The position numbers and the translations under genes are program-made. From positions 930,001 to 994,000 of the forward strand of contig KV748241.1 of NCBI GenBank assembly GCA_001692895.1: a DNA stretch of 64,000 nucleotides, written 5' to 3'. This document shows, piece after piece, positions 32,879-43,799 of this stretch (its first letter is position 1; each line of letters starts with the position of its first letter). The stretch is from Cenococcum geophilum 1.58. Taxonomy: Eukaryota > Ascomycota > Dothideomycetes > Gloniales > Gloniaceae. The notes beneath the pieces were generated by a model, which saw nothing but the letters and a program-made list of their open reading frames with translations, had not been told where the DNA came from and searched no databases.

Positions 32879-34984
32879 ATGGCTTCTAAAGCAGACTCAT
32901 TACTTTTTACACCTATATTAGACTCCTTTAATATAGAGGAGTCGTTAAACCGCCAGCAAAAGAAGACTTCCAACCTATGGACATATACTTAGGCTCCGGA
33001 CAAAGATAAGGATACACACTATAAGAGAACAAGGCTTATGTACTGTAAATATTATACGACAATAGTACATTACTCAAAATCTACTACAAACTTTTAAAAT
33101 TACCTAAGAACTAAGCATAATATCCACTTAGAAAAGCAAGAGGGCCCTATTTATACGAAAACCCGCAATTAACTTCGACATCTCTATATACAGCTCCGCG
33201 ATATAAAGCAGTCAAACGATATTAATACGCTTACCCTTTAAAACACCCTAAATCGGGAAGCTATTGCTGCAGCGCTTGTTTCCTTAATTACCGTACGAAG
33301 ACTCCCATTTAGAATAGTTGAATGGCCAGAGTTTCACGTATTTTATAGGGTCCTTAATCCAGAGGTTAAGGGTTATATTACAACGGCTTACTCTACGGTT
33401 AATGGTATAATCCAGAATACATTTATAGTGCAGAAGGACATCGTATAAAAGAAGCTTTAATCAGCAATATCTAAGGTTTATCTCTCACTAAATATCTAGA
33501 CATCCCTAAATCAACATCTTTTGCTTGGGGTTTGCGCACACTTTATAGATCGAAATAAAAGATTAAAAAGAGGCCTTCTTGCGCTTCGTACGACTCCATT
33601 ACATAGCAAAGAGGATTAGTTCCAAACGCTACTTTTAATACTTTAGGACTATAGTATCGTATAGAGACTTGGTGCTATTATCGCTAATAATATATCTATA
33701 AATAACGTCCTATGTTATACGATTCAGAAGTATTTTTAAGAAGAATACAATATGGAGTGGAAATCCATACACTAACAAATCCGGTGCAATGGCCATATTA
33801 TCTACCTTGCTGTTAAGGCCTTCCTCTTTAAAGACTTAATTTAAGAAGATAAGCTAATATTATACAACATTAAAGAGGAAAGAGGACTTAGAGTTAACCC
33901 AAACTCTAAAAGTAGCTAATTTCGAGCTCTTAGTGCACTGGGCAAACTCTATAATATTGTTATATATACTTGAAGCTCACCTGGCCATACAAAAGACTTC
34001 TTTACTCTTGCTCAAAAAAGAATTCCATTAAATAATTGTATAAGATGGAATAGCTAGTATTAGATGCTTTAGGTTGCCTTAGAGCACGAGTTAGTAATTA
34101 ATCTTTATATAAAGAAGCATGCTAAGACCTTAGGCGAAGATTTCTTAACTCTATAGGATTGGACTTCGCTTTATATAATATACAACTTCCTCTAGATCTT
34201 TAAGAGGGTAACGTTAGAAACTCAGGGACATAATGCAACAATCTCAAATATTCTCTTTTTAATAGATATTCTTATAAGGCATTTTAAGCAAAGTCTTATA
34301 AGAATTCTCTTTACTTTTAAGAGTTTTTCTAATATTGTACGATAGGAACACTATAAGGATAATAGCTACTTTAGCTAAAGGAGTTAAATTGGATGGAAGG
34401 TATTTAATAAATACTACCTAAAGTCTAATAAATCCCCATTATACGCTGCGGCAATTATCCTTTATCCTAAACGTTGTACGAAATATATTCGAGCAAATTA
34501 GGAAAAGAAATGGCAGAAAGCTGTATTTAAAAAGGTTAAAAGACTCTAGGAGGATTACCGATCGCAAGCTCTTAGGCCTAAGACTCTTTCTACCTAGCTA
34601 TTAGTTTTACTATATAGGCAAGCCTCTACTAAACAAGAATTAGATTTATACAATTAGATTATTAAGGATCTTAATAAGTTTTCTTAACCTTAAAGCTAAG
34701 ACAAGTATAATAACTATATTACTAATCCTCTAAGTTAAATTGGAAAGCTTTCTGCCCTTAAATAGTGGTGCTAAGAGCAACAGCGTATATAATGGCCACG
34801 ACTATCGCTACTAGCTATTACTATTCTATTAATTCTAGTAATAAGTAATAAACCAGAACGATCCTTTTTAGGAGGGCGTTGTATAATTTTATGGAAGAGA
34901 ATGCAAATGGGTGTTGAGAGTCTTAAAAGAGTAGAATATTTAAAACAATGGCAGCGAACTGAGCTCTTACTTAAGGTGGTTTAA
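32879..34984 (+). pseudogene. hAT transposase, stops only
   Basis: ATG at 32879 to TAA at 34982-34984: 2106 nt, 701 codons, with no net frameshift. A BED-type zinc finger lies near residues 55-85 (MYCKYYTTIVHY...STTNF...LRTKHNI), its second Cys now Tyr. The C-terminal hAT dimerisation region is clear: SPLYAAAIILYPKRCTKYI, then KWWCQEQQR, VISNKPERSFLGGRR-like (read GGRCIILWKRMQMG) and VEYLKQWQRTELL. The product would cut and paste the element. About thirty premature stops, mostly TAA/TAG, make it dead. Confidence 0.9.
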
Positions 34985-35199
34985 CTCATTTTTCATACAA
35001 AGCTTTTAATTTAATAGTATCTATCTTAATTATCTACATATATGCTAATCTGTTTTAATTTTATCGTATAAGATAACTACTTAGCTTATACAGCACGTTA
35101 AGCTATAGATCTTATATAAGTGCTGCCAATAATCCTAACAGCTAGATATGTGCTAATATATACTAAATAAAAGTTCGTATATACCTTATGCAAGAATAA

Positions 35200-35766
35200 T
35201 TACGTTTTAGGCCGTAGCCCTAGGCTCGTCGTCAATTAATAACGGTGCCGCTGCTATGCTGTCCCTACCATTGCCACTAAGCCTTGCTTATAGCAAGCGC
35301 AGAGGTCCACTATTGTTACCTCTATCCTCGTCTTATACGGAGTAGCGGGATATATAGTTACGCCATTTATAATTCCTACATGCTCCGCTAAAGTGCCTAG
35401 GTACCTAATAACACGATAAAAATGGGCGGTAGCCTAGGCGAGCGCCAAGGCACGTAATATACGGGTTACCTACCACCCGACCCCGAGATTATATAAGGAT
35501 GGCGTTAATATACGAAGGCTAGTGCGAAGCTATCTAATAAGGGGAGATCGCGCCTTGTACAAACTCCATATCCTGCCCTAGAAGGGCCAGCAACGCACGG
35601 CTCTGCGGACTGTGACACCAGGGAGCTAACTGCTGGTGTCCTACAATAAGGACGGGGTTGGCGTTGGTGCCGGTGAGGGTAGTAGTGGCGGCGGCAGCGT
35701 TATAGAGGATAAGAGCCCTAAGTTAATATTAGCTTCGTATAATCTATCTAGAGGATATACATACAT
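35200..35766 (-). pseudogene. second, antisense ORF of the hAT element
   Basis: A minus-strand frame starts at ATG 35766-35764 and runs about 185 codons. The in-frame stops I find in it are TAG codons consistent with CAG changed by RIP. The peptide begins MYVYPLDRLYEANINLGLL, has a Pro-rich stretch (PPPLLPSPAPTPTP), then a mixed region with IWSLYKARSPLI and TIYPATPYKTRIEVTIVDL. I do not recognise a family. The region is less AT-rich than the rest of the element. It could be an accessory protein of this hAT lineage or captured host sequence. Confidence 0.55.
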
Positions 35767-36068
35767 TATTATTGCTGTTGTTTATAAGGTAAAGTTAAAG
35801 TTAAAGTAAAGGGTTAATATTAAAAGATTATATAAAGGCGCGCTATTATATAACTAGATTACGTAGCTTAAGTCACATAATTATATTATAAAACTGCCAA
35901 TCTATGCCAATAATTTATATAATATTTATTTTTAAAATAAGTATATTTCTATTATAATAATTTTATCTAAAAATTGCTAATATTCTAATATTGACACTGC
36001 AAATATTAGCAAATGCCAATATTTTATTGGCTGGATTTTCGCTTATTAAAAACCTCACTGCTAAAGAC

Positions 36069-36967
36069 TAGAAAGGATTTAGGCAGCGATTAAAAATAGG
36101 CTAGAAGAGCACTGCCCGATCTTAAAACTAGGCCCCTATATGCGATATATATGGTCCACACAATACGCAGTTTTAGTTACCAGCTAATAACGAGCAAGAA
36201 GGAAATATACAAGTAGCTATAACCCTAAAGACAAGAGATAATACAAAGACATAAGAAACCAGCTAAAGAATACCCTAAAAAAAGAAGTAAGGAATAACTG
36301 GAGACGGTTTATAAACGAGTATACTTTTAACCCAAGCCTCCCCTATAATAAGGGCCTTTAGGCTATAGCAAAATAGGTAAAGAAAAAGGCAGGGCGCCTA
36401 GCAGAAGACCTATACCTACCACCCCTATAAAGAGCAGGAGAATTATAGGCTATAAATAATAACGATAAGAAGGCAAAGATCCTTATAGAAAGGTTCTTCC
36501 CCTAACTAGCTCTAGCAGACCTTAGTAATATTATAGGCAAAACACTGGTAACTTGCCTACGGGTTAACAGCGACATAATAACAGAGGAAATGGCTAGAAC
36601 TATTAGCCGCCTTTTAAACAATACAGTACTAGGACTAGATGGGATTCCAAATAAGGCCCTAAAAACCTATAGCACTTATAGCATCTTAGCTTATAGATAT
36701 AGCCAGAGCATACTTTGCTATAGGCTACTACCCATAACTCAGAAGATCTATAACAACGGTTGTTCTATAAAAAGAAGGTAAAATAGATTACTCAATCCTA
36801 GGAAGCTACCGCCCTATTGCCTTAAAAAACACCCTTAGTAAGATCTTAGAAAGGGTAATAGCGGAACATATAGTAGACACGGTAGAGGAATACGCCCTAC
36901 TACTATAAAGCCAAATAGGGGCAAGAAAGAACCGCTTAATACTATTAGTACTTACGCTACTTACTAC
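36069..36967 (+). pseudogene. LINE1 ORF2 part 2: linker and start of RT
   Basis: Continues LINE1 after the hAT element, collinear with LINE2 46269-47175. At the RT start TISRLLNNTVLGLDGIPNKALK and GSYRPIALKN are readable (here about 36588-36830). The frame breaks at 36968 where the TA element is inserted. Confidence 0.85.
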
Positions 36968-37436
36968 TACATCAGGAATTTTTTTTTTAGGCGTATTGTT
37001 GCAGTTTACGGCAAGTTGCGCAAACTGTACAATCACAGCAGTGGTATATAGTTGTTAGCGGTTTATATATTTTGCGGCAACCTACACAGAGCTACATAGA
37101 GCCTGTGCGTTTTGTAGCAACCTGCGCAGAGCTACGCAGAGCCTACGGCACCTCACGCAGAGCCTATGCGTTTTACAGCACCTCGCGTAGAGCCTATGCG
37201 TTTCGCACGTTTTATACATTTCGTATATTTCGCACGTTTTATAACAAAAAAACACCTTAATAAATATTTTCTAAATTTATTAAATAATTATATATTTTCA
37301 TAGATTGCTATAATATACTTTTAAATATATTTATATTATAACTATATAAAATATAGAGCTATCTACTTAGGTAAAGGGAAAGCCTCTTATAGAGGCTCTA
37401 AATTGTTAATTAACGGTATTCCTAACAATCTGCTAA

Positions 37437-37580
37437 GGCCTACCTACCTACCTACTTACCTGCCTACCTACCTACCTATCTACCTACCTACCTACCTACC
37501 TGCCTACCTGCCTACCTATTTATCTATCTGTTTATCTGTCTATCTATCTATCTATTTATCTATACCTACCTATCTATATT
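37437..37580. repeat. (TACC)n / (TATC)n microsatellite
   Basis: Imperfect TACC and TGCC units passing into TATC. The same kind of repeat stands at the head of the module at 54541-54632 and, inverted, at 21550-21650. Confidence 0.9.
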
Positions 37581-37639
37581 ACCTTAATTTAATCTATTAA
37601 TTAAATCGTTTATAGTATTCGCTGGCTAGTTATTTAAAC

Positions 37640-38690
37640 GGTTGTNGTCTGGCTCTAGCAGCGGTTGTATAGCTCTAGCGAGGTTATGTAGCTCTAGCGA
37701 TGGTCGTATAGTTCTAGCAACGGTCATCTAGCTTTAACAACGGTTATCTAGCTCTAACAACAGTTGTCTAGTTCTGGCGACGGTCATCTAGTTCTAGCAA
37801 CAGCGACAGTTGTCTAGTTCTGGCGATGGTCGTCTAGTTATCTAGTTCTGGCGACGGTCGACGGTCGTCTGGTTCTGGCAACGGTCGTCTAGCTCCGGCA
37901 ACGGTCGTCTAGCTCTGGCGACGGTCAACGGTCGTCTAGTTCTAGCAACGGTCGTCTAGCTCCGGCAACGGTCGTCTGGCTCTAGCAATAGTCGACGGTC
38001 GTTTAGCTCCGGCGACGGTCGTCTAGCTCTGGCTCTAGCAACAGTCATCTAGTTCTAGCAACGGTCGTCTGGTCGTCTAGTTCTGGCGACGGTCAACGGT
38101 CGTCTGGTTCTGGCGACGATCGTCTGGTTCTGGCGACGGTCGTCTGGCGACGGCAACAGTCAACGGTCGTCTGGTTCTGGCGACGGTCGTCTAGCTCCGG
38201 CGACGGTCGTCTGGCTCTAACGACGGTCATCTGGCTCTAGCGATGGTCGACGGTCGTCTGGCTCCAGCAACGGTCATCTAGCTCTAGCTCTGGCGACGGT
38301 CGTCTGGTTCTAGCGACGGTCGTCTAGTTCTGGCGACGGTCGTCTAGTCGTCTGGTTCTAGCGACGGTCATCTAGCTCCGGCGACAGTCGTCTAGCTCTA
38401 ACAACGGTCATCTAGCTCTAGCGATGGTCGACGGTCGTCTGGCTCCGGCAACGGTCGTCTAGCTCTAGCGACGGTCGACGGTCGTCTAGTTCTGGCGACG
38501 GTCGTCTAGCTCCAGCGACGGTCGTCTAACTCCAGCAATAGTCGTCTAGCTCTAACAACGGTCGTCTAGCTCTGGCGACGGTCGACAGTCGTCTAGTTCT
38601 AGCAACGGTCGTCTGGTTCTAGCGACGGTCGTCTAGTTCTAGCGACGGTCGTCTGGTTCTGGCGACGGTCCTCAGCTGGCTGCCGTTCTG
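37640..38690. repeat. 20-bp minisatellite (gtctagttctggcgacggtc)
   Basis: About 50 units, with partial units (gacggtcgacggtcgtc) where copies are fused. Variation is almost only C/T and G/A, as RIP within the array would give. Contains one ambiguous base near 37646. Confidence 0.9.
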
Positions 38691-38800
38691 GTGCCTCCCT
38701 AGGTAGGGAGGATATAAGGAAGGAAGGGTAAAAAATAAGGTGGCTACCTAGGTGTATATATAGAGGCTATCAGGAATATAGCGGGGACCCGATAGTAATG
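38691..38800. other. conserved spacer between the two minisatellites
   Basis: Reads ctggctgccgttctggtgcc, then aggtagggaggatataagga, aaaaaataaggtggct and ggggacccgata. The same spacer joins the two arrays at 55000-55100 and occurs inverted near 21140-21270. Confidence 0.85.
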
Positions 38801-39966
38801 TATCATGCGGAGCTTTATACAGAGCCTCCATACGCAAAGCTTCGCGCAGAGCCTCGTGCAGAGCCTCTATACATAGAGCTTTGTGTAGAGCTTCGTATAG
38901 AGCTTTATGGAGAGCTTTTAAGTAGAGCTTCGTGTAGAGCCTCTATACGCAGAGCTTCGCGTAAAGCCTCGTATAGAGCCTTATATAAAGCTTCGTGTAG
39001 AGCTTTATACAAAGCTTTAAGCAGAGCTTCGCGTAGAGCTTCGAGCAGAGCCTCATATAGGCTTTAAGCAGAGCTTTAAGTAGAGCTTTGTATAGAGCTT
39101 CAAGCAGAGCTTTATGTAGAGCTTTAAGTGGAGCTTCATACAAAGCTTTATATAGAGCTTTATGTAAAGCTTTGAGCGGAGCTTTGTGTAGAGCTTCGAG
39201 CGGAGCTTCGTGTAAAGCTTCGTGCAGAGCTTCATACGGAGCTTTATATAGAGCTTCGAGCAGAGCTTTAAGCAGAGCTTCGTGCGGAGCTTTATGTAGA
39301 GCTTCAAGCAAAGCTTCAAGCAGAGCTTTAAGCAGAGCTTTAAGCAGAGCTTCAAGCAGAGCTTTGTGTAGAGCTTTAAGCAGAGCTTTATATAGAGCTT
39401 CGAGCAGAGCTTTATATAGAGCTTCGAGCAGAGCTTTATATAGAGCTTTAAGCAGAGCTTTATATAGAGCTTTAAACGGAGCTTCATGCAAAGCTTCGTG
39501 TAGAGCTTCGTATAAAGCTTTGAGCGGAGCTTTACGTAGAGCTTCGAGCGGAGCTTTGTATAGAGCTTCGTGCGGAGCTTTATACGGAGCTTTATACAAA
39601 GCTTTAAGTAGAGCTTCGTGTAGAGCTTTATATAGAGCTTTATATAGAGCTTCGAGTAGAGCTTCGAGCAGAGCTTTATATAGAGCTTCGTATAGAGCTT
39701 CGTATAGAGCTTTGAGCAGAGCTTTGAGTAGAGCTTTATGTAGAGCTTCGAGCAGAGCTTCGTGTAAAGCTTCGTATAGAGTTTTATGTAGAGCTTTATG
39801 CAGAGCTTCGTGTAGAGCTTCGTATAGAGCTTTAAGCAGAGCTTCGAGCAGAGCTTTATATAGAGCTTTAAGCAGAGCTTCGTGTAAAGCTTTATGCAGA
39901 ACCTTGTGTAGAGCTTCATATAGAGCCTTGTGTAAAGCTTCGTGCAGAGCTTTATATAGAGCTTTG
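38801..39966. repeat. 12-bp minisatellite (gagcctcgtgca family)
   Basis: About 97 units of gagcYtYRYRYa, nearly every unit differing by transitions. Because 12 is a multiple of three, long frames run through it on both strands (Lys-Leu-Tyr, Ala-Leu or Arg-Ala repeats). They are not genes. Confidence 0.92.
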
Positions 39967-39975
39967 TGGTTATAG

Positions 39976-40239
39976 TATTAGGATTTTTTTTAGGCGCGTT
40001 ATTACAGCTAAAAATTAGGGTCTGCAAAACCTGTATAAGCCGCGATTTCAGTAATTTATAGTAATTTGCACGAGTAGCCTGTATATTTNTAGTAATTTGT
40101 AGTAATTTGCACGAGTAGCCTATGTNTTTGTAGCAAATTGCCGTAAGTTGCCGCAAATCGCTAAAATCGCGACTTACGCAGGTTTTGTAGACCTTGATTT
40201 TCGCTTACAACAACGTGCCTAAAAAAAAATTTCCTGATG
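39976..40239. repeat. MITE-like foldback at the right end of the TA element
   Basis: 264 bp whose two halves are imperfect inverted repeats of about 75 bp: tattagga...ggtctgcaaaacctg on the left, caggttttgtagacc...tcctgatg on the right. Two ambiguous bases lie near 40089 and 40126. The left end of the big element matches only its outermost 30 bp. Confidence 0.8.
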
Positions 40240-40241
40240 TA

Positions 40242-42215
40242 CTATTAAATCTGCATAGGCAATGCGAAAGGACTTCGTAGTATTAATGCTTAGCCTAAAC
40301 ATTAGTGGTGCCTATAATAATATACCCTATAAGCGTCTCCTATATATCCTTAGGGCAAAGGGCTTCCTAAAATAGATTATATAATTTATCTAAGGGTTTA
40401 TAGGCTAGAAAGAAATATTACTAGTCTTTAGCGGATACCAGAGCCCCCCTATTGCAGTTATAACAGGAATACTATAAGAATTACCCCTCTTACCTATACT
40501 CTTCCTTTTCTTTATAAGCAACCTACTTAACTCCTTTAAGGAAGGGGCGACCTAGGGGATAGGCTTTATTAATGACACAAACCTAATTATATACGGGCTA
40601 ACAGCCGCAAAGAATTACAGAACACTAGAGAAAGCCTATAATACTTATATAGAATAGGCAAAACGTTATAGAGTCCAATTTTTACTAGAGAAATACTAGC
40701 TAATCTATTTTATAAGAAAACGCAACTAATCTGTAAATCTTTAGCATATAATTTACATTTAAGGCTTTAGGGGTTAACTAGTTTAGGGCCTAAGGGTATT
40801 AGGAGTATAGGTAGATAGCAAGCTCTAGTAGAGCGTATATGCGGCGCAAGTGGCCCATAAAGGCCAAGTATAGTTCATTACTTTATCCAGAATTGTTAAT
40901 TCTATATAGGGTCCATGCTTCTAGAGGTTATACTTACTATATACAGCAGTCGTCCGGCCAACTATAACATATAAATCCAGTATTTAGGCTATTAGAGAAA
41001 CTAAAAAGGGCCCCCCTAAATTACTCCTTAAACCACTTTAAAAGGTCTAAACAGCCTACCTTTAAAGTATTATAGGTAGGTACAAGCGAACGGCCATAGT
41101 ACTGCTTAAGAAGGAATCCAATATTCCCCCCCTATAGTTACATATTAAAGCTGCTATAATATAAAGAACGCAAAATAAACGCAACTCTAATGTTATAAAG
41201 TACATTAAGACACGCCTAAGTAAACTATAGAGAGACCCTAGGGTGCCCCGTAGGAGAATAAACCAATAACCCTAAAGTAGGGAAGAGATATTAGAGAAAC
41301 AGGTAAAGAAAGCAAAAGAAGAATAGTGCCGCTTTAGGGCCTAGGCCTATATAGAGGAGGAAGGGAGACGCATAAGAGGTTAGTAAAGATAACAGTAAGA
41401 TAGAGAAAGGAGCTAAAGTAAAACACGTAAGAACGTTGGGAAACCATCTACCGCAATATAATACTGGTTGGACTAACGCTAGAGAGGTAAATGGGAGTTA
41501 AAGGTATAGAGGCTAACTTAGGTAAGATAAACCTAAGCTATAGCATAGTTAACGCTATAGGGGGTAAATACCTAAGGGCTCTAAGAAGGCCTAATAAAGG
41601 CAAAAAACATAATAGCAATACTCTTAAGAACAGGAATAATAGGACTAAAAGATTGGCTTTACTGGGTGGGTGTCCTAGTAGGTAGCCTAAGATATAAATA
41701 TAGCTAGCTAAGACAGACACCAAAACACGTAATACTGCTATGCCCCCTACGCACCAATTAAGAAATAATACTCTTAGCAGCTAGCATAGAGAACTATAAT
41801 ATACTACTCTTAATATAAAAAGGCCTTAAGGCGGTTACCTAGTGGCTTATTAGTTAAAATGTGCTAAATTAGTTCCGGGTTGCAAGGGAAATAGTAATAA
41901 AAGGCAAGGGGGCGAGCAGCAGGTGCCCCCTAGTAACTCTATAGTAGTAAAGTAATAGTTTATAATACTAGTGCGTCCGTAGGCTTGTTATAGCAGCAGT
42001 GGTTCCTAAGGAGGTTAAATAGTAAGGTAGTAGAGTACTATAGGCGACTCGTAGGCGCTAAGTAGGCGAGTCCTAAAAGGCGGGGAGATAGATTACGGGG
42101 TTTTCTCATTTTTCTTAAATAGAGTTTTCTCCCTATATATAAATAAGGAGTAGTCCGCGTGGGCCTAATAGGGATCTAAATTGGACGTTAAGTAATGAAT
42201 TATTATTATTATTAT
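40242..42215 (+). pseudogene. LINE1 ORF2 part 3: RT core, C-terminal region and 3' tail
   Basis: Collinear with LINE2 47180-49157. The RT block LSLNISGAYNNIPYKRLL (family LSLDISGAYD) is near 40287, and the catalytic box near 40565 reads GFINDTNL (family FVDDTNL), one of two Asp now Asn. RTNQSVNLQHIIYI-like and FRVNxFRA-like blocks follow. The rest is a C-terminal region that may include an RNase H remnant. The 3' end carries ggagtagtccgcgtgggcc and an (ATT)n tail at 42199-42215. Confidence 0.85.
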
Positions 42216-43583
42216 TAATATAGATTCTAGTAATATCTTCTACTAAGATTTCTTCTGTGCATGCTATAAAGTATCCCCACTTTATTAGCTTGTCTATTAT
42301 TACTAAAATTACGTTATAATCTTATCCGGTAATAGGATCTCTTAATTTTAGCAACTTTATAATAAAGTCCTATAATATAACCTCCTATAGTCTCTCTAGT
42401 ATTTTAATAGGTTGTAGCCCTCTATATAGCTTATATCTTACTAGTTTATTTCTTTAGCAATTTAGATATTTCTTTATAACTTATCTTACTAGCCCTTAGA
42501 TTTTATTAATAATATATTTCTTTTAAAGTCTTAACACTAAGCCTATAGCTCTATTGTGTCCTTAAGTTAGTTCCTTATAAAATAACTTAATAAACTCTTT
42601 TATAATACTCCTAGGTACATATATTACTTCTTAGTTTTTATACTACTCTAAGTTCGGATTCTCTACCTATGTTTCTTAAATCTTTTATAACCAGTTACTC
42701 TTTTGTAATTTATAGGTCTAACTAATTTCTCTTATTACTATAATCTTTGGATAATTATATCTAATTAATCCGTCTATATCTTTTTGCAGTAAAGCCCCTA
42801 ATGGCTTTTTATTGTTTTATAATTTAGCTTTTCTGCTTAGAGTATCTACTTGTGCATTATCTGTACCCTTAGTATACTAAATTTTAAAATAGTATTCTAT
42901 AAGTATTTCTACCCATCTAACTTATTTCTGGTTAAGTTTTTTTATTATTAAAAACCCTGTTAGGTTCTTATAATCTATCTTAACTATAAATAGTTTCTCT
43001 ATACCTTATAAGAATGCTCCTTATTTTTAAAGTGCTATAACTATACCTAATAACTCCTTATTATAAATGTTATAGTTTAGTTTTAGTAGTATTATCTTCT
43101 AACTATAGTATACTACTAGGTGCTATCCGTCTTTATATTTTTATAAGAAGTATACCCCTAGTATAAAGTCTAATACATCCGTTTTAACCACTATCTCTAG
43201 TTTTGGTTAGTAGATTTTAAGGATTAAGTTTTAAGTAAACAACTTCTTAACCTCTTTAAATAGTTTCCTCTACTCTTCTCCCCATACCTAAGGTTCTTCT
43301 TTCTTTATTAACCTTATAAATGGCTTAATATCCTTTAACTATTAAGCTATAAACCTTCTATAGTAATTATAAAACCCTAAAAATAACCTTAACTGCGTAA
43401 CGTTCTCTAGTTCTTACTAATTTACTATAGCCTTAATCTTTTTTAGATCTATACTAAGTTAGCCTAATTTAATAATAAATCCAATAAACTCTGTTTTTTT
43501 AGTGAAGAATTCGTATTTCTTAATTGCTACTAGCATCTATTCTTCTTATAGTCTTTTTAAAACCTATTTAATATATTCTCCGT
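42216..43583 (-). pseudogene. gypsy 2 integrase N-terminal half, RNase H and end of RT
   Basis: Between LINE1 and LINE2. On the minus strand the RT end reads YIK*VLKRL...MLVAIKKYEFF near 43570-43500, then PRNFYYYRRF-like sequence and the RNase H segment LNYNIYNKELL near 43080. Integrase follows with DFIIKLLKLRDPIT and VILVIIDKLIKWGYFIACTE, ending ITRIYI at the LINE1 target site. The order RT, RNase H, integrase is that of Ty3/gypsy. Stops throughout. Confidence 0.85.
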
Positions 43584-43799
43584 TAAAGCTTATTCTATTC
43601 GCTGGAGCTCTTGCTATACCTGGCCCAAAAAAGACCAAAACCAACTAAAAGAACCCTGAAAAAACACCCAGAGAATCCCCCTGAGATGCACGCATCGCAG
43701 GGGAGGCATATGTTAAACGACGGTGGTTTATACTCGCGCGCGTCCACCAGAACCACGCCTAGCAATGGCCCTCTATAATAAGAACGGGCGAATACCACA

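Larger units (their letters stand above)
32709..36060 (+). mobile_element. hAT DNA transposon
   Basis: 3352 bp with short inverted ends (cagtaaggtttt on the left; aaaacctcactg on the right) and an 8-bp duplication ctaaagac (32701-32708 and 36061-36068). Both features are diagnostic of the hAT superfamily. Subterminal AT-rich repeats (attggcgagtattggcgagt; gcaaatattagcaaatgcca) lie inside the ends. It carries a transposase and a second antisense frame. Confidence 0.95.
36970..40239. mobile_element. TA-flanked inverted-repeat element packed with minisatellites
   Basis: 3270 bp with ends catcaggaa...tttttttaggc and its complement, about 25-30 bp of inverted repeat, flanked by TA (36968-36969 and 40240-40241). 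LINE2 shows the empty site (gctaccactattaaatc). TA duplication points to the Tc1/mariner type, but no transposase is present, so it would be non-autonomous. The interior is a microsatellite, a 20-bp minisatellite, a spacer and a 12-bp minisatellite. Confidence 0.8.
29972..42215 (+). mobile_element. LINE1: Tad1-like non-LTR retrotransposon, twice interrupted
   Basis: Bounded by a perfect 14-bp duplication taatatagattcta (29958-29971 and 42216-42229). It ends in an (ATT)n tail rather than poly(A), like its relative LINE2. After removal of the hAT and TA elements its own length is about 5.6 kb, matching LINE2. Two frames follow: ORF1 with zinc knuckles, ORF2 with endonuclease and RT. The 5' end has about 65 bases not shared with LINE2 before the common start ggagctcttgct. 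Confidence 0.9.

Noticed and set aside
37640..38690. CRISPR-like array of 20-bp repeats
   Set aside because: Units are directly adjacent with no unique spacers; this is a minisatellite in a eukaryotic repeat region.
38943..40156. Long open frames (about 218, 295 and 367 codons) over the 12-bp array
   Set aside because: The 12-bp period keeps all frames open; products are simple repeats on both strands and the units differ by RIP. Not genes.
39976..40239. Independent insertion of the 264-bp foldback with its own TA duplication
   Set aside because: The bases before its left end are ag, not ta, so I cannot support a separate insertion event.
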